Source: Klenkia brasiliensis
GTDB taxonomy: Bacteria; Actinomycetota; Actinomycetes; Mycobacteriales; Geodermatophilaceae
Assembly (NCBI RefSeq): GCF_900100695.1
Contig: NZ_FNCF01000003.1
Span: 620,001 to 684,000, forward strand
Length of the DNA stretch: 64,000 nucleotides
Reading direction: 5' to 3'
In this document: positions 42,101 to 50,396 of the stretch, in pieces
How positions within the stretch are numbered: position 1 is the stretch's first letter
Layout: each line of letters begins with the position of its first letter
The notes under the pieces: generated by a model
Seen by the model: only the letters and a program-made list of their open reading frames with translations
Told to the model about the DNA's origin: nothing
Database searches by the model: none
Position numbers and translations under genes: made by a program

Positions 42101-42421
42101 CCCGACGGCACAGTCCTCGAGGGCATCGTCGACCTCGCAGTAAGGCGCACTGACGAGTCCGTGCTGATCGTGGATTACAAGACAGACGCCGTGCCGGGCA
42201 GCGGTCTTGACGCGCGAGCCGGCTTCTACGCTCCGCAGCTGAGAGCTTACGAACGCATATTGACCCGTACGGGGACCGTTCAGCCGTCGACCGCGCTCCT
42301 TTTCCTGCGCCCCGAGGAAACAGTCATTAAGCCGGGGCCCGCCGGCGCCACGAATGTGACTGAAGCCGCCCATGCCATGGGAGGAAGCGACGTCGACGGC
42401 CCACGACCTGATTCCCCCTGA
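39119..42421 (+). CDS. AddA/RecB-like UvrD helicase-nuclease
   Basis: 1100 residues from GTG 39119. All superfamily 1A motifs are intact: 'EAGAGSGKTRSLVERI' near residue 26, 'VTFTEKAGAELRDRL', 'LLLDEFQDTDPIQ', 'VVGDPKQSIYRFR', 'LTTNFRT', 'RIMTVHGAKGLEFPIVV' and 'YVAATRARDHLVV'. The C-terminal nuclease has 'GIVDLAVRR' and 'VDYKTDAVPG' near residues 1002-1023. It pairs with the AddB-like subunit. In actinobacteria AdnAB or RecBCD usually does chromosomal end resection, so this island-borne pair is likely a separate system for attacking or processing foreign DNA ends. Confidence 0.9.
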   Translation: MTHALQDDDARRAIREDTDRTLFVEAGAGSGKTRSLVERIHHLVVHDGVPLRCIAAVTFTEKAGAELRDRLRATLEQADDERADEALDDLDGAAIGTLHSFAQRILAEHPIEAGLPPLIEVADELSSAVAFEARWAEQRRQLLDDDTIAEPLMLAMSAGVKLENLRSLAKLFNADWDLVAERVLAGPQSATPSLTGVRELADRAATLAARADACLSADDKFLPHLAKLGAWGTTLAGASDAGLQLAALGTAADLKFSYGQAGNWGGKQALDGLKDECRQLVVDAAAAVAAVLEPTLRILSRWIAERVLEAAEKRREAGRLEFHDLLVIAREVLRGEDGAPVRAALQDRYQRLLLDEFQDTDPIQIELAVRIAGGSAASADRWEDVDVPPGSLFVVGDPKQSIYRFRRADIAMYMKAQDVVGEHVSLTTNFRTVAPVVDWVNSVFDRLIVAEPDRQPAFQPLVPDRPAHDGAPAVVVLGAEPHQGLPRSSASILREREAADVAGVIRRAVEEGWPVCVDGEWRPARLDDVAVLLPARTSLPFLESALDRAGIAYRAESSSLVYEAQEVRDLMAAARAIADPSDALSLVTALRSPLFGCGDDDLWTWKHGRGALSVIAPLDEARADHPVGPSLAYLQKLHRAARWMAPSEVLTRLVADRRMLEVAAQGPQARDQWRRLRFVIDQARAWAESEHGGLRAYLAWAQQQSGDSSRVVESALPETDAEAVRIMTVHGAKGLEFPIVVMSGMTSGQRRPGGVRVLWTADGYEVSIRKGVTTGDFDVAAPVDEQMDDRERRRLLYVAATRARDHLVVSLHRSSGTSQTSAKLLADDGGARSGAEAWSVDQLPAGAAQPSITTGRIAPPDREAWWATVSPAREASRRTSAVSASGLEGSEPAVALGVDDAGLAKGTQNIDLPPWSKGRYGTAIGRAVHAVLQTVDLLTGAGLDEAVAAQCAAEGVEPHAEVVTALVRSALDSKLIRETARRPHWREMYVGAVQPDGTVLEGIVDLAVRRTDESVLIVDYKTDAVPGSGLDARAGFYAPQLRAYERILTRTGTVQPSTALLFLRPEETVIKPGPAGATNVTEAAHAMGGSDVDGPRPDSP

Positions 42422-42716
42422 TGGCCGAGGTCTCGTGGAAGTCCGGTCGAGGGCAGTTTTGCCGCGGACGAGTAAGTTCCGTGCGACGGCAGCTTTCCCC
42501 AATGACTGAACGCGAGGACCGCCACGGGGATGCGTCCGGCAGGATTGCATTGCAAACGAGGACATTGCAGCGATGCACCGAGGGTCCTGTCAGGTCTTCA
42601 TCAATCGAGCGACAACATTCGTCAAGCGGCACGATTGGTCAGCACTGGACCAGTACAACCGATGGGGCGACAATTTGCGATGACTACAAGGCGCCCTGTG
42701 TCACGATTGGAAATCA

Positions 42717-42887
42717 ATGAGGCACGCTCGTGTAATCCTGGCAACCATCTTCATGGCTTCTGTCTTGTCAGGATGCGGCTCAGGTGAGTGCGACTACCAC
42801 ACGCCAGGGGCCCAGCCCGGGAGCGCTCAAGATCTGCGGGATCAGCAGCACGAAGCCGCCGGCGACGGCCGCTGCGTTCCGAGCTGA
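42717..42887 (+). CDS. Small predicted lipoprotein
   Basis: 56 residues: a basic start, a hydrophobic run 'VILATIFMASVLSGC' with lipobox Cys20, then a short polar mature part with two more cysteines. This is too short for most gene finders but has a complete lipoprotein signal. No strong ribosome-binding site. It is followed 14 bases later by a small membrane protein gene, suggesting a pair of envelope micro-proteins. Confidence 0.5.
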   Translation: MRHARVILATIFMASVLSGCGSGECDYHTPGAQPGSAQDLRDQQHEAAGDGRCVPS

Positions 42888-42901
42888 GAGGACACCAAAA
42901 C

Positions 42902-43066
42902 GTGGCGGGCGGTGGCGTTGAGCAGGGCGTTGCGGGCGTTGGGTGCTTAGGTACCGTCATCATCTTTTTCATCGCGCTCTTCCTTGGTGCAGGCTTCTTC
43001 GGTGCAGCTGGAATTGCGCTCATCGCACTGTTGATCACGGGGTGGGCTCTGAGCACGCTTGCTTGA
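42902..43066 (+). CDS. Small membrane protein
   Basis: 54 residues, GTG start with GAGAGGA 8-14 bases upstream. A glycine-rich start leads into two hydrophobic stretches ('TVIIFFIALFLGAGFFGAAG', 'IALIALLITGWALSTLA') that fill the protein. This layout is typical of small integral membrane or phage-defence effector peptides, but no family was recognised. Its codon use is less GC-rich than the neighbouring helicase genes. Confidence 0.5.
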   Translation: MAGGGVEQGVAGVGCLGTVIIFFIALFLGAGFFGAAGIALIALLITGWALSTLA

Positions 43067-43245
43067 TGCTGGAAATCGGCGAGGTGATGGTCCCCACCGG
43101 CGGGTTGTTCGAGAGCGAAGCCGACGACTAAGTCAAGGGCAGGCGCCATCCGCGAGCCCCAGTCCGCAAAAGACAAGGGCGTACAGCGAGCTAACCACGA
43201 CGGATCCCCAAGATGGTCGGTGGTGAACTTGCACGCTCTTGACCG

Positions 43246-43858
43246 CATCGGTGGGCGGGGACACCGACACGGAGGCTGCAGTCGCTGGCCGGCGCCGTGT
43301 TCCGCATCGCGGGCATCCCGATGCGGTGGACATCGGTCGTGCACGGCTGCGTTCCCGGGGGCGGCCACCGACGCTGGGACCTCGCCGACGTGCACGAGCT
43401 CGCCGCTGCGCTGACCGGGTCCCGGTTCACCCGGCACCGCCATCGACGACCGCCATAATCGAGCCGGTCGAGGTCGCGGACGACGTGTGGGCCAGCGACC
43501 TGACCGCGCCCGGCACAGCTCACCCGACTTCGCCGTCGTCTCGCTGTGCCGGGTCGGCGAGCCGCTCGGCCACGCGGTGCCGCGATTCGCACACCTGACC
43601 GACGACGACGCCATCAGCGAGCTGGACGCCGTCCTGACCGACGTCCTCGGCGACATCGCGGCAGCGAGGGCCGGAGGCCGGCCGGCGCCGTGCGCTGCTA
43701 CGCGGGCCAGTCGCGGACCTGACTGGTGCTGCGCGCGTGGCTGCTGCTCAGCCAGCGCTTGACCGCGCAGCAGGCAAATGGACACCGTCGCAGCCAGGTG
43801 GACGCACCTGAGCCGGTGGAACGACAGCTTCACCGCCGCACTCGAGCGTGTGCACTGA
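43246..43858 (+). pseudogene. Decayed 3' copy of the ADP-ribosylglycohydrolase-phosphatase gene
   Basis: Over about 610 bases this stretch matches 27655-28278 closely, from the metal-binding 'GGDTDT' segment of the glycohydrolase to the same final '...ERVH' end and stop codon. It carries small deletions that shift the frame and an in-frame TGA (43720-43722) right after the phosphatase loop; the loop itself has lost its first His and the next His is Tyr (R-C-Y-A-G in place of H-C-H-A-G). The 5' part of the gene is absent. It is a non-functional relic, not a recent exact duplicate. Confidence 0.85.
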
Positions 43859-43895
43859 ACTGCGGAGCAGTAGCAGGCCCCGTCAGAACAGCCGC

Positions 43896-44456
43896 TCAGA
43901 GCTCCAAGTACGACGCGAGTAGCCGGCTCTTGATGGGTCGCCGGTCTACGCGGCTCATCAAAAAGCCCGGTGCGTAGTCCGCAACGAAGATTTGCTCCCA
44001 CCGCTCGGCCCCCGTGAACCTCATCTGGTTCTGGCTCCTCGTGCCAAGCACTTGGATGAGCAGGGCTTCGAACTCACCCACGGCACTCCGCGTGCTCACG
44101 TTCTCGACCGCGTTCCGGGTGACGATGCGACTCCAGCCGTCCCGTTCAGGCCAGTCCTCGACATTGTCGAAGCTGAACCAGGAGAACCGCGACCAGTCCT
44201 TCTGCTTGTCCTGGTCGTGAGCCTTCAACCGTTGACCGAGCCCGTGCGCTCCGGACGCCAATCCGACATACGTCGCGCCGTAGTCGTTGTAGAGGAGGTA
44301 GAACCCTCGTGCGCGACGAAAGTCGCAGACGCGCAAGGCCCCCTTGTTCTGGTTCCGTCGTCCCAGTAGCTGCCAGCGTTCGCCGGCGTCGTGCGGGCCG
44401 AAGACCTCATCCCGTTGCCAGAAGAGGCCGAAGGCGCCTATCAAGTGATTGCTCAT
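43896..44456 (-). CDS. GIY-YIG nuclease-like protein
   Basis: 186 residues. Around residues 50-95 'GFYLLYNDYGATYVGLASGAHGLGQRLKAHD' shows the GIY-YIG core: two tyrosines, a glycine after the second and a basic residue (Arg in 'QRLKAH'). 'VGEFEALLIQVLG' supplies the conserved Glu near residue 130. Such domains cut DNA with one metal ion. The gene lies 42 bases after the DUF4011/SF1 helicase on the same strand and is probably the last gene of that operon. Confidence 0.8.
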   Translation of the reverse strand: MSNHLIGAFGLFWQRDEVFGPHDAGERWQLLGRRNQNKGALRVCDFRRARGFYLLYNDYGATYVGLASGAHGLGQRLKAHDQDKQKDWSRFSWFSFDNVEDWPERDGWSRIVTRNAVENVSTRSAVGEFEALLIQVLGTRSQNQMRFTGAERWEQIFVADYAPGFLMSRVDRRPIKSRLLASYLEL

Positions 44457-44498
44457 CCGGGGTGGTCCGATCTCGTGCTGGCTGTCATGGCAGAGCGC

Positions 44499-47400
44499 TC
44501 ACGGTTGCTCTTCGTAGCCGAGATCCATCAGTCGCTGCCGTGCAACAGCGATCTCCCGACGTGAGAACAAGGACGCGAAGTCGGGATCCACGACAGCCCA
44601 TTCGACGCTGTGCTCGATCATGTCCTCCTGGTCCAAGCGCCGCAGGAGACGAAGAGGCTCCGCCCTCCCCACGATGAACTTGGCGAAGTCCACCGCACCG
44701 AGTGCGTCCAATCGCTCGCGGTACCAGTCGTTCAGCAAGGAACCCGCGGCGTCGACGCCAGAAGCAATTCTCGATCGGAAGGCCTCAGCCGGGTCGGGCG
44801 GCGCGAACGCGGCCTCCCGGCGAGGAGCGGGCGCGGCCGACGGCGCCCAGGTCCCCGACTGCCCCCTCGCCGGGTCCCCCACGACCAGGTCGCTGCCCCT
44901 GCGAAGGACCACGCCTGCCCTCTCCACACGCAAGACCGCGGCGGACACGGCGGACTGGATGTCCGCACCGGCTCGCCGCCACCGGTACAGGTTCCGCACG
45001 GCAGTCAGCACCGCCTCGTCGGTCATGACGCCCGCATCGCGTACGAGCGATGTCACCGCCAGATCGAGCTCGGCGGGCGGCACGTGCCCGACCTTCCGGA
45101 CAGCGTCGTCGTCGGCCGGGACCCGGACGGTCTCGGCGGTTCGCCCGGCGATGCTGAGGAAGTCCCTGTCATCGCGGATGACGCGCAGGCCGTCGACCTG
45201 GACGCGCGACAGCACCCAATCCACGTTGCTCTGGATGAGGGCACCCGCTCGGCCGATGTCCCAGTCCGTTCTCAGGAGCTCTAGCAGCCGGTCCCGGTGC
45301 ATCGGGGCCTCGGCCCTCAACACCCGCTCGATGTAGGCCCGCAGTGCCGGTCGAGATTCAGCCGCGCCGGGCGCGAAGCCGCTGTACTCACTCCGCGTCC
45401 GGCCGTACCCAACTGCGCTCGGCAGCGGCACGGCCCACGCCGGAGGTGCGTCGAAGTCGATCTCCTCCTCGATGACCTCCACCGGGGCCGCCACTCGAGG
45501 TTGGGGCACCGTGGGAATCGGCTCATCGGCCACCGCGGCGTCGATGGCGGCCTTCAGACGTCGGATCGACCCGTTCCGGTCCCGCACCCAGGTGAGTCCC
45601 CAGATGCGGTGCATCCGCCACCCGAGGCCCTCGAGGACCTGCTGCCTCAGACGGTCCCGATCGCGAGCTGACTTCGCGGAATGGTACTGGGCACCGTCGC
45701 ACTCGATACCCAGGACGTACTCACCCGGTCGCTCCGGATGCGTCACCGCCAGGTCGATGCGGTAGCCAGCGCTCCCCACCTGCGGTGTGGCCTGGTATCC
45801 CATCGACCGCACCACATCCAGCACGTCCTCCTCGAAAGGGCTTTCGGGTGCGGCGTCCCCGTCGACGGCACCGACTGCGAGGGCCGTGCGGCCACGGGCC
45901 GCGTAGTCCAGGTAGGCCTTCAGATGGGGGATCCCACCCTGGTCCGGATCCGGGGCCGGGAATTCGTCGTTGGTGATCTGGGAGGCCCGGAATGACGACA
46001 CGACCTCGACCTTCCGACGAGCACGTGTGATGGCCACGTTGAGACGGCGCCAGCCGGACTTCTTGTTCAGAGGGCCGAAGTTCATCGTGAACTTGCCGTC
46101 GGCATCGGGTCCGTAGCCGACGCTGAAGATGGTGATGTCCCGCTCGTCCCCCTGGACGTTCTCGAGGCTCTTCACGAAGAACCCGTCCAGGCGGTCCGTC
46201 CGGGTGAGCAGACGACCCAGGACAGGCTCCGTGGCCGCGCGACGCTCGAGGGCTGCGAGCACAGCGTCTTCCTGCGCGGCCGAGAAGGTGATAACCCCCA
46301 TCGACAGGTTCCGGTTCTGCACAGCATGGTGCAGGACTCTGTCCACGACCGCTTCGGCCTCGACGGGGTTGTCCCGCGTCGTGCCCCGCTGGTAGACGCC
46401 CTCGACCACGAAGCTCTCGATGCCCAGGTCGTCTGCTGCGAACGTGGCGCCGGGGAAGGTGTGCAGCCGACCCTCGTACACGCGGTGGTTGGAGTACGTG
46501 ATGAGGGACTCGTGCTGACTGCGGTAGTGCCAGTCGAGCCCCAGGCTAGGAATGGTCCCGGCCGCCTTGGCGAGGTCGAGCACCGAACCGAAGGAGTCAG
46601 GCGCCGACTCGTCGTCCTCCGCCACGTCGTCGTCCGTCGAGCCGAAGAAGTTGGTGGGCGGGAGCTGCCGCTGGTCGCCGGCGACGATCAGCGCGGAGCC
46701 CCGGTAGATGCAGTTGATGGCATCCCACGGCAGCACCTGCGACGCCTCGTCGAAGATGACGACGTCGAACCGCATGTCGGACGGCAAGTACTGGGAGACG
46801 GCCAGCGGACTCATCATGAAGCAAGGCTTGAGATGGCGGAGCAGTCCTGCTGTCTCGCCGATCAACTGCCTGATCGGCTTGTGGCGCGACTTCTTCATTG
46901 CTTCGCGCTTGATAGTGGCCGCAGCCGGCGAGTGCAGGGACGCCGGTCGCAGGGCGTTGCACGCATCCACGACGTCCGCGAAACGCTTCTCGACCAGTTG
47001 TGCGTCGAGGCCTCGGAAATGCTCGACCAGGGCATCCCGATCCGCGGGACTATGCCGCTCCAGCCTTTCGTCCGTCCGGACGATGGCGTCCACCCACGCC
47101 AGCAGAACCGCTCGTTCGATGAGCGGCGCGACCTGGTCGGCGGGGCGGGCCTGCTCGACGATCTCGTCCACCACCATGCCCAACTTGACGGCGAACCAGG
47201 CCCGCTGCCGGGTGTACTGCTCGAAGACCGGCACCTGGTCGAGCGCTGTGTCCGCCATGTCCCGCAGCAGCTCCGTGGCTCCGGCGAGATCAGATGCGAG
47301 CTCGCTGATCAGCTCCGCGCGGCGAGCCGGGACGAAGACCTCGACGAGCGCCGGGCGGTGCTCACTCCACGCCCTAAGCCGGGCTTCCAGCTCGGCCGAG

Positions 47401-50396
47401 GTGATGGTGAGGGAGTCGAGCGACCGAGCGACCAGGGGCTCGGTCTTGCCACCGAGCAGGGCTTGTACCGATTCCGCCCAGGCAAGGGACCCCCCGAGAT
47501 CGACCCAATCGGTGTCGAGTCCGTCATAGGCAGGACCAAGCTCGTTCCTGTCTGCCTCGAACGCCTCCAAGATCGCCGAGCTTCTGGCGTCCCGGCCCGC
47601 AGCTGCGACGAGGATGCTCCGAACCTCGGCCAACGGCAGGTCGCGACCGACGATCGTGGCCACGTGGTCGGACGCCTGCTGGACGGGTTCGAGAGCTTTG
47701 GCGAGGTTCTCCGCCCACGTCGCCAGATTGACGAGCGGTAGACCGGTCAGGTGATTCGTGAACTGCCCGAACCGTTGGTGGACCTCCCCCCACAGCTGCG
47801 CGACGGAGTTCCGGAGCTCGATCCCGATCGCGCTCAACAGAGGGTTTGGCTGACCGTCAGCGCCGAGCTGGTTGGCCAGGGCCGGGACGTCGAGGTCACG
47901 TCCCGCGATCTGGACAGCTCGTCGTGCCACCTCCAGAGCAGCGCTGACGCGGTCGAAGTCCGTGTCGACGCTGCGGTAGTAGAAGCCCAGGCCGGCTGCA
48001 CGCTCCTGTTCACCGTTCGACAGGGCGCGCTCCGCCTGCTGCCACGCAGCGGCCTCCTCCAGCCGAGCCCGCACCTCGGCGTTGGCCTTCCCTGTGACCG
48101 TGACGGCCTTCAAGGCCCTGCGGTCGGCTCGCGCCTGGCTGGAGAAGCGACCGAATCCGGTGTGCGACTCGGCGAATCGTCGGTGGAGGGCACGGAGGTC
48201 GAGCTCGAGGGCCGCAGGGGTGAACACCTCGTCGATGGACGCTCGCCTTTCGCGCACGGTCGCGACGAGGGTTCTCAGCACGGCCTCGGACTCGGCGAGG
48301 GCGGCGTGGAGGTGCGGGTTGAACCACTCGTTGAGCGGGCGTGCTGCTGAGGTTCCGAGAGCAGCCAGGTCGGCGAGGCGGTGGGCGACCTCCAGGCTGG
48401 GCCCATCCGCTCCGAACCCCAGATCCACCCCGAGTCGACGGGCATGCTGGTCGATCTCGACCAGCCTCGGCGGCAGAGCCGTCAACCAGGCCACCAGCTG
48501 TGCGACCTCGCTCGCCACCACTGCGTCACCGACCGCCCAGCCGAACCGGCCGTTGTCGTGCAACCCCTCGGTCTGGACGACGAGCTCGCTCTCCAGGGCC
48601 CCGTGCCGCGGACCTGCAGTGCCCTCCAGCTCGGCCTGAGCAGCCGTGAACTCCTCGACAGCCTGCTTGCGCGCCACCAGACGAGCACGCTTCTCGCTCA
48701 GGGCTGCACCGTCCAGGCACAACCACTCGACGGGGGCGTGGCGCGGACGCTGCTCAGCCAGTGCCAGGAGGGAGATGCGACGGCGCACCGCGTCGTGCGA
48801 GCGCGGAAAGCTTCGACCGATCTCGGTGTCCACCGCGTCGACGAGGTCGACGAGCGACGCCCCTGCGGCCGCCGCGGCGTGCGCCCTGCGGTGCAGGTCG
48901 TCGACGTCGACCCGGGAGCCCGGCACGATGTCGAGATCTCGCCACAGGAAGTCCGGACCAGCGGTGACCGGGTCCCAGACACGGCTCAGCCGTACCCCCC
49001 GGTCGCGGATCTCAGCGAGCTCGTGCTCGCGCAGGTCGAGCCATTCCTCCCGGTAGGGAACGCTGACCCCCGTGTAGGCGGCCAGCTGCGTCGTCCTGCC
49101 GAGGACCTGGAACAGGCTCTGCCCGAGGAGCTCCCGCTGCTCGTTCATCGCGGCTGCGAACTCTGTGAGCTGCGTCCGATCTGCGACGAGGGAACTGCGT
49201 TGGGCACTGCTGAAGCCGGTCGATACCCGAGTCCGCGTGGTCAGGGCGGAGTGGAGCTGACCGGCGACCTGCTTACGGGTCGCCGCATGACTGTGCAGCT
49301 CGAGGATGAACGGGTCGAGCCGCTTGGCGCTCAGGCGGTTGCGGACGACGTCCAGCGCGGCGGCCTTCTCGCTGACGAACAAGACCGACTTGCCCACGGC
49401 CATCAACTCGGCGATGACGTTCGCGATCGTCTGGCTCTTGCCCGTTCCCGGCGGGCCGTCCATCACGAAGCTTTTGCCGTCGCGAGCGGCGATGATGCAG
49501 CGCCGTTGCGTGCTGTCCGCATCAAGGATCGACATCATCTGCTCGGGTGGCAGCACCCGGTCCACGTCGTCGTAGGTTGCTGTGTCGAAGGCGTAGTCCT
49601 GGCCCGAAGGTGCGTCAGGACCGAGCGCCAGTACCTGGACCATGGGGTCGGCGAGGACCGCCTCACCGTTCTCCTGGAGATCCCGGTAGATGGCCTCCTT
49701 GTGGAAGCTGAACGTGGTCAGCACCGCGCGCTGGGTCACCTGCATCCGGTGGTCGCCCGCGACGGCGGTTGCCACCTGCCGCAGGTAGCCCTCGACGTCC
49801 GTCGAGTCGATGTCGGCAGGCGGCAGCGCGATGCCGAACAGCTGCTCCATCACCAGACCGAGTGCCGGGTTGAGGACCACGTCGTCCTCGGTGGCGGCAA
49901 GTGTCCAGTGCGATGCATCGCCGGCTCGGCTGAGTCGCACGGGCAGGAGGAGCAAGGGGCTGTCGGCCGGCTTGTCGTCCGCGTCGACCCATGAGAGGAA
50001 ACCGATGCCGAGGTACAGGCTCCAGAACCCGCGGTCGGCGAAGGTCTGCTGACTGACCTGGTCGAGTCGCCGCAACGACGCTGGCAGGTCCTTCTCGGAC
50101 TTGTTGGTGACCTCGACGACGACGCGACCGTCCCGCGGGAGCGGCCGACGCTCGGACTCCTCCCCCAGCACGGCGGTTCCCCGCACCGCGACCTCAACGG
50201 ACCCCAGGGCCTCCCACAGTTCCCTGAGGCGGCTTGGCTGCACCTGCAGCGACGCCGACTTGGTGTGCTTGAAGTAGACGAGCCGTTGACGCCGGTCGAC
50301 CGCGACCAGCGCGCTCTTCCACGCTTGGAGTTGGCGGTTGAGCTTCGCTTCGGCGTCGCGCGTCAACAGCTGGGGGACATGGCGCGACGCAGTCAT
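44499..50396 (-). CDS. Giant DUF4011 / SF1 helicase / Vsr-like (MTES_1575) / DUF3320-type protein
   Basis: 1965 residues. The N-terminal ~290 residues fit DUF4011. An Upf1-like superfamily 1 helicase follows: Walker A 'DGPPGTGKSQTI' near residue 314, 'VIFDEASQVLPW' near 1212, 'DWHYRSQHESLI' and 'LNVAITRARRKVEVV'. Residues ~1519-1600 ('SPFEEDVLDVV', 'GYRIDLAV', 'LGIECDGAQYHSAKSARDRDR') are a Vsr-like/MTES_1575 endonuclease. The C-terminus is helical and DUF3320-like. Proteins of this build occur in defence islands, and the helicase-plus-Vsr arrangement recalls the reported Hhe system. The ATG overlaps the stop of the HelD-like gene (ATGA). Confidence 0.88.
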   Translation of the reverse strand: MTASRHVPQLLTRDAEAKLNRQLQAWKSALVAVDRRQRLVYFKHTKSASLQVQPSRLRELWEALGSVEVAVRGTAVLGEESERRPLPRDGRVVVEVTNKSEKDLPASLRRLDQVSQQTFADRGFWSLYLGIGFLSWVDADDKPADSPLLLLPVRLSRAGDASHWTLAATEDDVVLNPALGLVMEQLFGIALPPADIDSTDVEGYLRQVATAVAGDHRMQVTQRAVLTTFSFHKEAIYRDLQENGEAVLADPMVQVLALGPDAPSGQDYAFDTATYDDVDRVLPPEQMMSILDADSTQRRCIIAARDGKSFVMDGPPGTGKSQTIANVIAELMAVGKSVLFVSEKAAALDVVRNRLSAKRLDPFILELHSHAATRKQVAGQLHSALTTRTRVSTGFSSAQRSSLVADRTQLTEFAAAMNEQRELLGQSLFQVLGRTTQLAAYTGVSVPYREEWLDLREHELAEIRDRGVRLSRVWDPVTAGPDFLWRDLDIVPGSRVDVDDLHRRAHAAAAAGASLVDLVDAVDTEIGRSFPRSHDAVRRRISLLALAEQRPRHAPVEWLCLDGAALSEKRARLVARKQAVEEFTAAQAELEGTAGPRHGALESELVVQTEGLHDNGRFGWAVGDAVVASEVAQLVAWLTALPPRLVEIDQHARRLGVDLGFGADGPSLEVAHRLADLAALGTSAARPLNEWFNPHLHAALAESEAVLRTLVATVRERRASIDEVFTPAALELDLRALHRRFAESHTGFGRFSSQARADRRALKAVTVTGKANAEVRARLEEAAAWQQAERALSNGEQERAAGLGFYYRSVDTDFDRVSAALEVARRAVQIAGRDLDVPALANQLGADGQPNPLLSAIGIELRNSVAQLWGEVHQRFGQFTNHLTGLPLVNLATWAENLAKALEPVQQASDHVATIVGRDLPLAEVRSILVAAAGRDARSSAILEAFEADRNELGPAYDGLDTDWVDLGGSLAWAESVQALLGGKTEPLVARSLDSLTITSAELEARLRAWSEHRPALVEVFVPARRAELISELASDLAGATELLRDMADTALDQVPVFEQYTRQRAWFAVKLGMVVDEIVEQARPADQVAPLIERAVLLAWVDAIVRTDERLERHSPADRDALVEHFRGLDAQLVEKRFADVVDACNALRPASLHSPAAATIKREAMKKSRHKPIRQLIGETAGLLRHLKPCFMMSPLAVSQYLPSDMRFDVVIFDEASQVLPWDAINCIYRGSALIVAGDQRQLPPTNFFGSTDDDVAEDDESAPDSFGSVLDLAKAAGTIPSLGLDWHYRSQHESLITYSNHRVYEGRLHTFPGATFAADDLGIESFVVEGVYQRGTTRDNPVEAEAVVDRVLHHAVQNRNLSMGVITFSAAQEDAVLAALERRAATEPVLGRLLTRTDRLDGFFVKSLENVQGDERDITIFSVGYGPDADGKFTMNFGPLNKKSGWRRLNVAITRARRKVEVVSSFRASQITNDEFPAPDPDQGGIPHLKAYLDYAARGRTALAVGAVDGDAAPESPFEEDVLDVVRSMGYQATPQVGSAGYRIDLAVTHPERPGEYVLGIECDGAQYHSAKSARDRDRLRQQVLEGLGWRMHRIWGLTWVRDRNGSIRRLKAAIDAAVADEPIPTVPQPRVAAPVEVIEEEIDFDAPPAWAVPLPSAVGYGRTRSEYSGFAPGAAESRPALRAYIERVLRAEAPMHRDRLLELLRTDWDIGRAGALIQSNVDWVLSRVQVDGLRVIRDDRDFLSIAGRTAETVRVPADDDAVRKVGHVPPAELDLAVTSLVRDAGVMTDEAVLTAVRNLYRWRRAGADIQSAVSAAVLRVERAGVVLRRGSDLVVGDPARGQSGTWAPSAAPAPRREAAFAPPDPAEAFRSRIASGVDAAGSLLNDWYRERLDALGAVDFAKFIVGRAEPLRLLRRLDQEDMIEHSVEWAVVDPDFASLFSRREIAVARQRLMDLGYEEQP

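Noticed and set aside
42421-42720. 99-codon plus-strand frame after the AddA-like gene
   Set aside because: No ribosome-binding site, composition unlike a protein, and it overlaps the better supported lipoprotein start.
43246-43858. Transposon or second functional phosphatase gene
   Set aside because: Frameshifts, an in-frame stop and a changed active-site loop show decay, and no terminal inverted repeats flank it.
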